A stretch of 9,416 bases of DNA from positions 8,097 through 17,512 of the forward strand of contig DCDU01000231.1 of NCBI GenBank assembly GCA_002316585.1, in the 5' to 3' direction. Source of the DNA: Firmicutes bacterium UBA1047 (GTDB lineage: Bacteria; Bacillota; Clostridia; Tissierellales; Sedimentibacteraceae). The position numbers and the translations under genes are program-made. Below are positions 1 through 6,180 of the stretch, in pieces. Position 1 is the stretch's first letter. Every line of letters begins with the position of its first letter. The notes beneath the pieces were generated by a model. The model searched no databases, had not been told where the DNA came from, and saw nothing but the letters and a program-made list of their open reading frames with translations.

Positions 1-603
1 GCTATGCCTCAAGATTCCGTAGACCCATTGAATGTGGCAGCCCATATTTTTATAGCCTTGCAAGAAATTATAGCAAGAGAAACTACTCCCTCAAACACAG
101 CTGTTATTACGGTAGGTCAAATGCACGGAGGAAATGCCGCAAATATTATTCCTGACACGGCATTTTTGGAAGGAAGTATAAGAGCATTTGATAAAAATGA
201 CAGAAAATTAATGAGAAATCGTGTAGTTGAAATATCAAAAGGTATGGCATCTGTATTCAGAGCTGCAGCTGAGGTGGAATTTAGAATGGAATGTCCGTCG
301 GTTTACAATGACAAAGGTCTTTCTGATTTAGCTGTTAAGGCAAATAAGGAGATGCTTGGAGGAGATAATGTTATTGTATTCCAAGATATATTTCCGGGAG
401 GTAAAATGACAGGTTCAGAAGACTTCGGATATATAAGCGAAAAAGTTCCCTCGGTGATGATGGCTTTAGGCGGCGGTTCGCCTGAGGAGGGATATCCTTA
501 CCCTCAGCACCATCCGAAGGTTAATTTTAATGAAGATATATTGCATAAGGGTTCTGCGGTATATGCAAACACAGCAATACAATGGCTGAAAAACAATAAG
601 TAA
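1..603 (+). CDS. M20D-family metallo-amidohydrolase, C-terminal part (5' end outside window)
   Basis: The reading frame is open from base 1 and ends at TAA 601-603. About 200 residues are visible, so roughly the first 190 of a family-typical 380-400 are missing. The first in-window residues, AMPQDSVDP, match the end of the GGHGAMPQ motif in the lid (dimerisation) domain, so the ATG at base 4 is internal and not the start. Counting from that Met, the lid domain runs to about residue 105 and includes NIIPDTAFLEGSIRAF (48-63). The chain then returns to the catalytic domain with GSEDF (137-141) and the C-terminal zinc-ligand region QHHP (168-171). Members of this subfamily are dinuclear-metal cytosolic enzymes that cleave N-acyl amino acids, hippurate-like amides or small peptides. 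The substrate cannot be told from sequence. It resembles the complete M20D enzyme at 2265-3428 but is clearly diverged, so this is a paralogue rather than a recent duplicate. Confidence 0.9.
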   Translation, partial: AMPQDSVDPLNVAAHIFIALQEIIARETTPSNTAVITVGQMHGGNAANIIPDTAFLEGSIRAFDKNDRKLMRNRVVEISKGMASVFRAAAEVEFRMECPSVYNDKGLSDLAVKANKEMLGGDNVIVFQDIFPGGKMTGSEDFGYISEKVPSVMMALGGGSPEEGYPYPQHHPKVNFNEDILHKGSAVYANTAIQWLKNNK

Positions 604-620
604 TTTTAACGGAGCTATTG

Positions 621-705
621 CATGAGATACTTCGCTGCTGCTCAAAGTGCGGTTCGATAATAAACGTCCGGATGTCACTTATGGCACTAAGAGAAGAATC
701 TCATG
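621..705. repeat. Degenerate palindromic interspersed repeat (REP-like)
   Basis: The ends form a 13-bp inverted repeat with one mismatch: CATGAGATACTTC at 621-633 pairs with GAAGAATCTCATG at 693-705. The left arm continues GCTGCTGCTCAAAG. The right side holds GATGTCACTTATGGCAC before the terminal arm. This resembles, from memory, a widespread bacterial palindromic repeat whose arms read roughly GAGATTCTTCGC...GCTCAGAATGACA and its complement. The copy here is decayed in the middle. It lies 17 bp after the stop of the first gene and has no T-run, so it is not a classical terminator, though the hairpin could stabilise the 3' end of the upstream mRNA. The inverted repeat is seen directly; the family assignment is recollection. 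Confidence 0.5.
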
Positions 706-802
706 TTTCAATATGATATGTGAATGCTAAAAGTGTACAAATGTTTATTTTGTCTGCAAACGGGAATACAAGTAGAAGCGTTGAAATTCTAACAAAAATT
801 TA
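706..802. other. Intergenic stretch with no recognised feature
   Basis: This AT-rich spacer lies between the palindromic repeat and the promoter of the transporter unit. I see no open frame with a ribosome-binding site, no clear hairpin and no known operator in it. Confidence 0.4.
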
Positions 803-831
803 TTGTAAAAATTGTAGAATTATGTTATAAT
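803..831 (+). promoter_or_regulatory. Sigma-A type promoter for the transporter-amidohydrolase operon
   Basis: A -35 TTGTAA (803-808) and a perfect -10 TATAAT (826-831) are separated by 17 bp. A TG at 823-824 gives an extended -10. Transcription would begin near 838, about 237 nt before the start codon at 1075, which implies a long leader. No competing promoter of similar quality lies closer to the gene. Confidence 0.7.
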
Positions 832-837
832 CCTTTT

Positions 838-1074
838 TATGAATAAATAAAATTTGCTCGGACATTATTCTGTCATCAGCAACAATCCAATAAAATTCGT
901 TATTGCCACATTTTCTACTTTCAATCAAAGTACTAATAATTTTCGACAATAACCCAAAAATGTTATTTTTAATTGAGACTGATATACTTGGATATTTTTA
1001 TTTTATTTTTGTTTAAAAATAACTTGGAACTCTATTTTTGGATTGTTAAAAATTGAGCAAAAAAAGGAGGATGT
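838..1074 (+). ncRNA. Long 5' leader with three consecutive potential stem-loops (candidate regulatory RNA)
   Basis: Three helices can be drawn in series. Stem I (854-882) has TTGCT/AGCAA, an internal loop, then GACA/TGTC around a 6-nt loop. Stem II (899-953) has GTTATTG (899-905) pairing with CAATAAC (947-953), enclosing a hairpin TACTTT (916-921)/AAAGTA (927-932). Stem III starts at the next base: the 17 contiguous bases 954-970 pair fully with 1015-1023 plus 1034-1041, leaving a 10-nt bulge at 1024-1033. The ribosome-binding site AAGGAGG (1064-1070) lies beyond stem III, 4 nt from the ATG. There is no T-run after any stem, so a terminator-type attenuator is not evident. I do not recognise a known riboswitch, and no T-box signature is present. 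AT-richness makes some pairing expected by chance; stem III is the strongest. Confidence 0.4.
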
Positions 1075-2244
1075 ATGAATGGATTAACAGCAATTGTTGT
1101 CATACTGATAGCGTTTGCTATCGGTGATTATGTATCGTTTAGAACAAGTGCTACATTTTCAATGCTATTTACTACGGCAGTTATTTTTCTGGTATCATTT
1201 TGGATGGGCTTGCCACCGACTGTTTTTAACGACTCAGGACTTTTGACAGTTGGGGTATTAACAATGCCGCTTTTACTGACTAACATGGGTACAATGATTA
1301 GTTTAAAGGAATTAGCTAAGCAGTGGAAGACTGTGCTGATTGCATTGGCGGCAGTCATTGGAATAGGTGTATTGATTTACTTGGCAGGCGGGCCTTTATT
1401 CGGAAAAGAAATGGCAGCAGCTGCTGCGCCGCCGATTTCGGGAGGAGTTGTTGCGGCACTTATAGTCAGCGAAGCCGCAAAAGCAAAAGGGCTTGAATCA
1501 ATTGCAGTATTTGCAACCTTGCTTCTTGTAACACAAACCTTCTTTGGTACGCCGGTAGCATCTTTTTGCCTTAAAAAAGAAGCAAGACGTGTATTGGCAT
1601 TAAGTAAAACTTCGGACGCAGAAGATGAAGCGGAAGAAATAGTGACTGAAGAACCAAAAAAACGTATATTTCCTATAACAAGAAAAGAGCTTCAAACTAG
1701 TTCCATATTATTGCTTAAGATAGCCATCGTATCGTTTTTAGCGGTTAAGGTGTCTGAGCTTACAAACGGAGTAGTAAATTCATTGATAGTTTGCTTGGTA
1801 TTTGGTGTAATTGCAAGAGAAATAGGATTTCTTGAAAAAGATTCAATGACCACTGCAAACAGCCAGGGCTTTGTAATGATTTGTCTCTTGACTGTTATTT
1901 TTGCAAACCTGTCAAGCGCCACGCCTGAAATGTTACTGTCATTAATAATTCCGATAATCGGATGTTTGGTTTTGGGGGTTATAGGATTCAGTATTTTTTC
2001 ATCAATTGCAGGAAAATTACTTGGTATAGATAAATTCATGGCTATTGCAATCGGTTCTACTGCATTATTCGGATTTCCGGGAACCTTCATTATTTCAAAT
2101 GAGGTTGCGAATGCAGTTGGAAAAAACGATGAAGAGCGTAAGATTATTTTGGATGCAATACTTCCGAAGATGCTTATTGCAGGTTTTGTTACGGTATCAA
2201 TAGCATCTGTAGTTCTTGCGGGAGTTATGTCTAAATTAATATAG
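1075..2244 (+). CDS. Polytopic membrane protein, probable secondary transporter of unassigned family
   Basis: This 389-residue protein has about 12 hydrophobic segments in two six-segment halves. The halves are joined by a charged, probably cytosolic loop (about 167-208, with the acidic cluster DAEDEAEE and then KKR). Each half has a corresponding Gly/Pro-containing, weakly hydrophobic stretch followed by a related motif: EAAKAKG at 133-139 and EVANAVG at 343-349. This suggests an ancient internal duplication, as in many transporters with a two-repeat core. The layout recalls glutamate/sodium symporter-like (ESS) or DUF819-like proteins, but no family signature settles it. The start has the strong SD AAGGAGG 4 nt upstream. 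The gene lies 20 bp before an M20D amidohydrolase and after a promoter with a long leader. A role importing the amidohydrolase substrate, or exporting its product, is inferred from that context only. Confidence 0.8.
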   Translation: MNGLTAIVVILIAFAIGDYVSFRTSATFSMLFTTAVIFLVSFWMGLPPTVFNDSGLLTVGVLTMPLLLTNMGTMISLKELAKQWKTVLIALAAVIGIGVLIYLAGGPLFGKEMAAAAAPPISGGVVAALIVSEAAKAKGLESIAVFATLLLVTQTFFGTPVASFCLKKEARRVLALSKTSDAEDEAEEIVTEEPKKRIFPITRKELQTSSILLLKIAIVSFLAVKVSELTNGVVNSLIVCLVFGVIAREIGFLEKDSMTTANSQGFVMICLLTVIFANLSSATPEMLLSLIIPIIGCLVLGVIGFSIFSSIAGKLLGIDKFMAIAIGSTALFGFPGTFIISNEVANAVGKNDEERKIILDAILPKMLIAGFVTVSIASVVLAGVMSKLI

Positions 2245-2264
2245 TTTCAGTATGGAGGTAAGTA

Positions 2265-3428
2265 ATGAATATTAAAGAGCTGTCAAAAAAATATGAGCAG
2301 TATACTATTAACATGCGAAGAGAATTTCACATGTATCCTGAACTGAGCATGAAGGAAGTAAGAACTTCCAACAGAATAAAAGAAGAGTTGACAAAAATAG
2401 GCATTCCTTTTGAATCAATAGGTACAGGAGTAGTGGCAACAATTAAAGGTAAAAATGAAGGCAAGACGATTGCTTTAAGAGCTGATATAGATGCATTGGA
2501 AGTTAATGAAATTCGTGATGTTCCTTATAAATCCAAAAATGAAGGCGTTATGCATGCCTGCGGACATGATGCACATGGTGCAATGCTTTTAGGTGCGGCT
2601 CATGTTTTGAATGATATAAAGGATGAATTTAACGGTACTGTCAAGCTGATGTTTCAGCCTGCGGAGGAAACAGCACAAGGAGCAAAGGCCTTGATAGAAG
2701 GCGGCGCATTGAATGGTGTTGATGAAGTATTCGGAATGCACGTTATGGGCAATTTTCCCTCGGGAAAAATTGCTGTAGGAGAAGGTCCTCGCATGGCATC
2801 GGCAGATATGTTCAGGATAAAAGTTAAAGGTGTAGGCGGACACGGTTCCATGCCAAACTATGGAGTGGATGCCCTCGTGGCAGCATCTGCCATAGTTATG
2901 AACCTTCAAACAGTGGTAAGCAGAGAAGTATCTCCGATGGAAAGCGCTGTTGTAAGTGTTGGGAAATTAGTTTCCGGAACAAGATTTAATGTAATAGCCG
3001 ATGAAGCAATAATGGAGGGCACTACAAGATGCTTCAGCTATGAAGTGAGAGAGCAGCTGCCTGCTGCCATGGAAAGAATTGTTAAATCAACGGCTGCAAG
3101 CTATAGAGCAGAAGCTGAATTCGAGTATAATTTTCTGACAGCTCCAACCATTAACAATAAAGAATCAACTGAAAGAGCAAAAAAAGCAATAGAAAAAATC
3201 ATGTCTGAGGATGCCGTCATGGAAATGCCGAAAACTGCAGGCGCTGAAGACTTCTCCGAATACTTGGAAATGGTTCCCGGCACATTTGCCATTGTAGGAA
3301 CAGCCAATAAAGATAAGGATACCTGCCATTCAAATCATCATCCTATGTTTGATATTGATGAAGATATGTTGGTAAACGGAGTTGCTTTGCACACTCAATA
3401 TGCATTTGATTATTTAATGAATAAATAA
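2265..3428 (+). CDS. M20D-family amidohydrolase (N-acyl-amino-acid / small-peptide hydrolase)
   Basis: This is a complete 387-residue cytosolic enzyme of normal family length. The catalytic domain shows LRADIDALEV (71-80), the metal-binding MHACGHDAH (96-104, with C99 and H101), QPAEET (131-136, with the general base and metal-ligand pair E134/E135), H159 in GMHVMG, and the C-terminal ligand region CHSNHHP (354-360). The lid domain begins near 180, contains VGGHGSMP (190-197), and ends around 292. GAEDF (326-330) is the usual motif near the active site. C99, as opposed to Asp, marks the M20D group, which includes hippurate hydrolase, N-acetyl-amino-acid deacetylases and IAA-conjugate hydrolases; sequence does not choose among them. 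GGAGG (2254-2258) lies 6 nt before the ATG. The gene follows the membrane protein by 20 bp and is very probably co-transcribed with it. It is a second M20D enzyme beside the one at the window start. Confidence 0.93.
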   Translation: MNIKELSKKYEQYTINMRREFHMYPELSMKEVRTSNRIKEELTKIGIPFESIGTGVVATIKGKNEGKTIALRADIDALEVNEIRDVPYKSKNEGVMHACGHDAHGAMLLGAAHVLNDIKDEFNGTVKLMFQPAEETAQGAKALIEGGALNGVDEVFGMHVMGNFPSGKIAVGEGPRMASADMFRIKVKGVGGHGSMPNYGVDALVAASAIVMNLQTVVSREVSPMESAVVSVGKLVSGTRFNVIADEAIMEGTTRCFSYEVREQLPAAMERIVKSTAASYRAEAEFEYNFLTAPTINNKESTERAKKAIEKIMSEDAVMEMPKTAGAEDFSEYLEMVPGTFAIVGTANKDKDTCHSNHHPMFDIDEDMLVNGVALHTQYAFDYLMNK

Positions 3429-3429
3429 C

Positions 3430-3450
3430 ATTCCGGTAATTACCGGGAAT
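3430..3450. repeat. Short palindrome just after the amidohydrolase stop
   Basis: CCGGTAATTACCGG (3433-3446) is a perfect 14-bp palindrome, extended by ATT/AAT with one unpaired base. As RNA it gives a compact hairpin 4 nt after the stop codon. No T-run follows, so it is more likely an mRNA 3'-end stabiliser or a repeat remnant than the main terminator. Confidence 0.4.
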
Positions 3451-3467
3451 TCCAATCGGAAGTTATA

Positions 3468-3517
3468 ATTTAAGAAAGGGGCTATCCTGAAGGGTGTTGC
3501 CCCAAAATTCCTTAAAT
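3468..3517. repeat. Imperfect hairpin element (GGGGC/GCCCC core)
   Basis: Nested pairings can be drawn: ATTTAAG (3468-3474) with CTTAAAT (3511-3517), GGGGC (3478-3482) with GCCCC (3499-3503), and ATCC (3484-3487) with GGGT (3492-3495) around a TGAA loop. On the + strand no T-run follows. Read on the - strand, the GC stem would be followed by TTTCTT, so it could weakly terminate antisense transcription. It may instead be a small palindromic repeat. No function can be assigned. Confidence 0.4.
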
Positions 3518-3538
3518 ATTAAGATTTATTAAGAAGTT

Positions 3539-3577
3539 AAAAATTCCTTGAGATTTCAACAAAGGAATTTTTTTCTT
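3539..3577 (+). terminator. Rho-independent terminator of the transporter-amidohydrolase operon
   Basis: An 11-bp perfect stem pairs AAAAATTCCTT (3539-3549) with AAGGAATTTTT (3562-3572) around a 12-nt loop. It runs into seven T residues (3568-3574) and then CTT. The stem is AT-rich but perfect. It lies 110 bp after the stop codon and before the nrdJ promoter. Confidence 0.75.
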
Positions 3578-3647
3578 GCTATGACAAATTTCGATATTAT
3601 TTTTGAAACCGCGATATTCCAATGATATTTACAACTTATAATGATAT

Positions 3648-3663
3648 AAACTATATGTAGTAT
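3648..3663. promoter_or_regulatory. Upstream NrdR-box-like site
   Basis: AAACTATATGTAGTAT matches about 13 of 16 positions of the NrdR-box pattern as I recall it (ACACWATATWTWGTGT). It lies just upstream of the nrdJ -35 and exactly 42 bp (four helical turns) from the second box. NrdR is the zinc-finger/ATP-cone repressor of ribonucleotide reductase genes and usually binds such paired, helically phased boxes. Confidence 0.6.
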
Positions 3664-3667
3664 TTGA

Positions 3668-3696
3668 TTGACATATTTTCAGGTTACTGCTACAAT
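3668..3696 (+). promoter_or_regulatory. Sigma-A promoter of nrdJ with consensus -35 and extended -10
   Basis: TTGACA (3668-3673) and TACAAT (3691-3696) are separated by 17 bp, with TGC directly before the -10. Transcription is predicted to start near 3703, about 30 nt before the ATG. The promoter looks strong, and its -10 is covered by an NrdR-like box, which suggests high potential activity held down by repression. Confidence 0.85.
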
Positions 3697-3705
3697 ATAT
3701 AGTAC
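3690..3705. promoter_or_regulatory. Downstream NrdR-box-like site overlapping the -10 and transcription start
   Basis: CTACAATATATAGTAC contains the 11-base core CAATATATAGT, which fits the NrdR-box core CWATATWTWGT at every position; the outermost bases deviate. It covers the -10 hexamer and the predicted start point of nrdJ, where a bound repressor would block RNA polymerase. Confidence 0.6.
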
Positions 3706-3733
3706 CACATAAAATAACAGGGAGAAAAGGGAA

Positions 3734-6088
3734 ATGATAAGAATATTAAAAAGAACCGGTAATTTTGTTGATTTTAATGCCGACAAAATCAGCAATGCCA
3801 TTATAAAGGCAATGAAAGAAACCAAGGACGGTGTTGATGAAAAATTAGCTGATGAAATAAGCCTAAAAATTGAAGAAGAGCTTTCAAATAAAAATTTTCC
3901 AATACCTGTAGAAATGGTACAGGACTTGGTTGAAAATTATCTGATGGACAGTGTCAGAAAAGATGTCGCCAAGAAATATATATTATACAGATACGAGAGG
4001 GATAAGTCAAGAGATTCAAGAAAAAGAAAGGATTACAAGCTTCTCAGCGAAGAGTTTATCAGCAAGTACAAGCACATAGGTTCTCCTATGAATCAGCTTG
4101 GAAATTTTGTTTATTACAGAACCTATTCCAGATGGCTTCCGGAAGAAAGAAGAAGAGAGTATTGGTGGGAAACCGTAAGAAGAGCTGTTGAATATAACTG
4201 CAGTTTGGTTCCTACCAAGAAAGAAGAAGCAGAGCAATTATATGATAATATATTTAACTTAAGGCAATTTTTGTCCGGCAGAACATTTTGGGTTGGAGGC
4301 ACTCCCGTTTCATACAACTATCCAATGGCAAACTTCAACTGCGCATTTGAAGTGATAAACGACTTTCATTCATTCAGGGATTTATTTTACCTGTTGATGA
4401 TAGGCTCCGGAGTAGGTGTAAGAATTTTAAAAAGCGATATTGAGCAGCTGCCAAAAATAAGAGGGAATTATAAAATAATTCATGAAGATTACACTCCCGT
4501 GGAGAAATCCAAAAGGGAAGATAACACAGGTGTTGAATTCAGTCACAATAATTCCGTTAAAATTACCGTAGGCGACAGCAAAGAAGGATGGGTACAGTCC
4601 CTTGACCATTTCTTCAGCTTTATAAATTCAAGTGAATATAGGAATATCAATACAATTATTATTAACTATAACAACGTCAGACCAAAGGGAGAAGTGTTAA
4701 AAACATTCGGGGGAACAGCCAGCGGTCATTCAAGCATGAAAAATATGTTTACAAAAATAGACTTGGTTATTAAAAAGCGCGGAGCCATTGAAGGCAAGGA
4801 CAGATTCAAGCTCAAACCTATCGACTGTCTTGATATTGCAAACATCATAGGAGAAAATGTAGTAGTCGGCGGTGTGAGAAGAACAGCAGAAATAATGCTT
4901 ATTGATTATGACGATACGGATTGTATTGAAGCTAAAAGCAAGCTTTACAAACAAATAGACGGTCAATGGATTGTTGATAAAGACATAATCCACCGCTCCA
5001 TGAGCAACAATTCAATTTATTACAGGAAAAAACCGACTCGCGAGCAGTTAAATTGGCAAATTGAACAAATGCGATATTCAGGGGAGCCCGGATGGGTTAA
5101 TGAAGAGGCAGGCAGTAAAAGAAGACCTAATATGAACGGAGTTAATCCATGCGGAGAAATACTGCTGGATAATAAAGGGTTATGTAATTTAACAACTGTA
5201 AATGTTTATGCATTTGTTGATGAAGATGGAAATTTAGATGAAAAAGGGCTTTTAAGAGCTCAGCGTCTGTCGTCAAGAGCCGCTTACAGAATGACTTGCG
5301 TGGAGCTTGAATTATCCCAGTGGGACAGAGTACAGCAAAGAGATAAATTGACAGGATGCTCCCTTACGGGGTGGCAGGACATGGTTAATGCCGCGGGTCT
5401 TAACAGGGAGCAGCAGGCATCATTGTTAAGAAAGCTGAGAGAAGCCGCTCATGATGAAGCGGAAAGATATGCAGGTGAAGTAGGAGAAAAAGCACCTATT
5501 TTAGTTACTACCGTTAAACCGGAAGGAACATTGTCTCAGCTTCCCAGTGTTTCAAGCGGTGTTCACTATTCACATTCGCCATACTTCTTAAGAAGAGTAA
5601 GAATCAACAGCCACGACCCCTTGGTAAAGGTATGTGAAGAATTGGATTACTCAATATATCCTGAAGTAGGTCAGGACATAAAAACATGCACCACAAAGGT
5701 TATAGAGTTTCCGCAGAAAGCTCCTGCCGGAAGAACTAAATACGATGTGACGGCGATTGAACAGTTAGAAAACTATAAATTGTTCATGGAAAATTATGTT
5801 GAGCATAATTGCTCAATCACAGTCCATGTAAGAGACCATGAATGGGAGCAGGTCGAAAATTGGGTATGGGATAACTGGGACGATATAGTTGCACTTTCTT
5901 TCCTTTCCCTGGATGACAGTTTTTATCAGCTTATGCCATATGAGTCAATAACCGAAGAAGAATACAACAAGAGAGTAAAAGAAATGAAACCTTTCATTCC
6001 GTCTCTATTAAGCAAGTATGAAGTTCAGGAAGAAGTGCTGGATGTAGGAACTGACGGCTGCGACACAGGTCTTTGCCCCATAAGATAA
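3734..6088 (+). CDS. nrdJ: Adenosylcobalamin-dependent (class II) ribonucleotide reductase with N-terminal ATP-cone
   Basis: This 784-residue cytosolic enzyme reduces ribonucleotides to deoxyribonucleotides using a B12-generated thiyl radical, without oxygen. Residues 1 to about 92 form an ATP-cone (ILKRTG near the start, FNADKI at 14-19, YILYRYERD at 82-90), an allosteric module that senses ATP/dATP. The catalytic barrel carries FNCAF (C203), NPCGEI (N471, C473, E475) and C484 in GLCNL. These correspond to the resolving Cys, the thiyl-radical Cys and the second Cys of the Lactobacillus leichmannii enzyme (C119, C408, C419), and the 11-residue spacing of the last two is the same. The tail CDTGLC (C776, C781) is the reducing pair that re-reduces the site, probably fed by thioredoxin. 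The C203-C473 distance (270) is close to the 289 of the monomeric leichmannii enzyme, so the dimer-mimicking insertion is probably present. Substrate level (NTP versus NDP) is likely NTP but unproven. An AGGGAG SD (3719-3724) precedes the ATG. Confidence 0.95.
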   Translation: MIRILKRTGNFVDFNADKISNAIIKAMKETKDGVDEKLADEISLKIEEELSNKNFPIPVEMVQDLVENYLMDSVRKDVAKKYILYRYERDKSRDSRKRKDYKLLSEEFISKYKHIGSPMNQLGNFVYYRTYSRWLPEERRREYWWETVRRAVEYNCSLVPTKKEEAEQLYDNIFNLRQFLSGRTFWVGGTPVSYNYPMANFNCAFEVINDFHSFRDLFYLLMIGSGVGVRILKSDIEQLPKIRGNYKIIHEDYTPVEKSKREDNTGVEFSHNNSVKITVGDSKEGWVQSLDHFFSFINSSEYRNINTIIINYNNVRPKGEVLKTFGGTASGHSSMKNMFTKIDLVIKKRGAIEGKDRFKLKPIDCLDIANIIGENVVVGGVRRTAEIMLIDYDDTDCIEAKSKLYKQIDGQWIVDKDIIHRSMSNNSIYYRKKPTREQLNWQIEQMRYSGEPGWVNEEAGSKRRPNMNGVNPCGEILLDNKGLCNLTTVNVYAFVDEDGNLDEKGLLRAQRLSSRAAYRMTCVELELSQWDRVQQRDKLTGCSLTGWQDMVNAAGLNREQQASLLRKLREAAHDEAERYAGEVGEKAPILVTTVKPEGTLSQLPSVSSGVHYSHSPYFLRRVRINSHDPLVKVCEELDYSIYPEVGQDIKTCTTKVIEFPQKAPAGRTKYDVTAIEQLENYKLFMENYVEHNCSITVHVRDHEWEQVENWVWDNWDDIVALSFLSLDDSFYQLMPYESITEEEYNKRVKEMKPFIPSLLSKYEVQEEVLDVGTDGCDTGLCPIR

Positions 6089-6100
6089 AGAAATATAAAT

Positions 6101-6146
6101 AAAATAGTCCTCTAATTCCATGAGTTGGAACTTAGAGGACTATTTT
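6101..6146 (+). terminator. Strong terminator hairpin after nrdJ (possibly bidirectional)
   Basis: AAAATAGTCCTCTAA (6101-6115) pairs perfectly with TTAGAGGACTATTTT (6132-6146). The stem continues with TTCC/GGAA after a single bulged C (6131) and closes on the 7-nt loop ATGAGTT. The flanking A-run and T-run make it readable as a terminator from either side. It begins 12 nt after the nrdJ stop and insulates nrdJ from the anmK operon. Confidence 0.85.
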
Positions 6147-6151
6147 ACTTG

Positions 6152-6180
6152 TTGACATTTTATTTCAAATAATGTAACAT
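6152..6180 (+). promoter_or_regulatory. Promoter of the anmK operon
   Basis: A consensus -35 TTGACA (6152-6157) is followed after 17 bp by a weak -10 TAACAT (6175-6180). A closer match, CATAAT at 6178-6183, would need a 20-bp spacer. Transcription would start near 6187. The -35 lies inside the left arm of the operator, and the right arm covers the start point. Confidence 0.6.

Noticed and set aside
4..6. ATG at base 4 as the true start of the first gene
   Set aside because: The frame is open to base 1, and the following residues belong to the middle of an M20 enzyme (end of the GHGAMP motif), so the gene is cut by the window edge.
466..678. Open frame of 70 codons on the - strand overlapping the end of the first amidohydrolase
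   Set aside because: It mostly overlaps a conserved + strand gene and the palindromic repeat, has no convincing ribosome-binding site, and its translation shows no domain. The other - strand frames inside the + strand genes were rejected for the same reasons.
935..953. Possible CodY box around AATTTTCGACAATAA
   Set aside because: It has about six mismatches to AATTTTCWGAAAATT, which is too many for a believable site in AT-rich DNA.
1024..1052. Second promoter close to the transporter start (TTGGAA then TTAAAA)
   Set aside because: The -10 match is poor and the start point would fall almost on the ribosome-binding site; the promoter at 803-831 is much better.
3468..3517. GGGGC/GCCCC hairpin as the main terminator of the upstream operon
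   Set aside because: No T-run follows on the + strand; the perfect stem plus seven T residues at 3539-3577 is the better terminator.
3593..3648. Four GATAT repeats (3593, 3613, 3624, 3643) upstream of the nrdJ promoter
   Set aside because: The motif is short and AT-rich, the spacing irregular, and no known operator fits; chance is a sufficient explanation.
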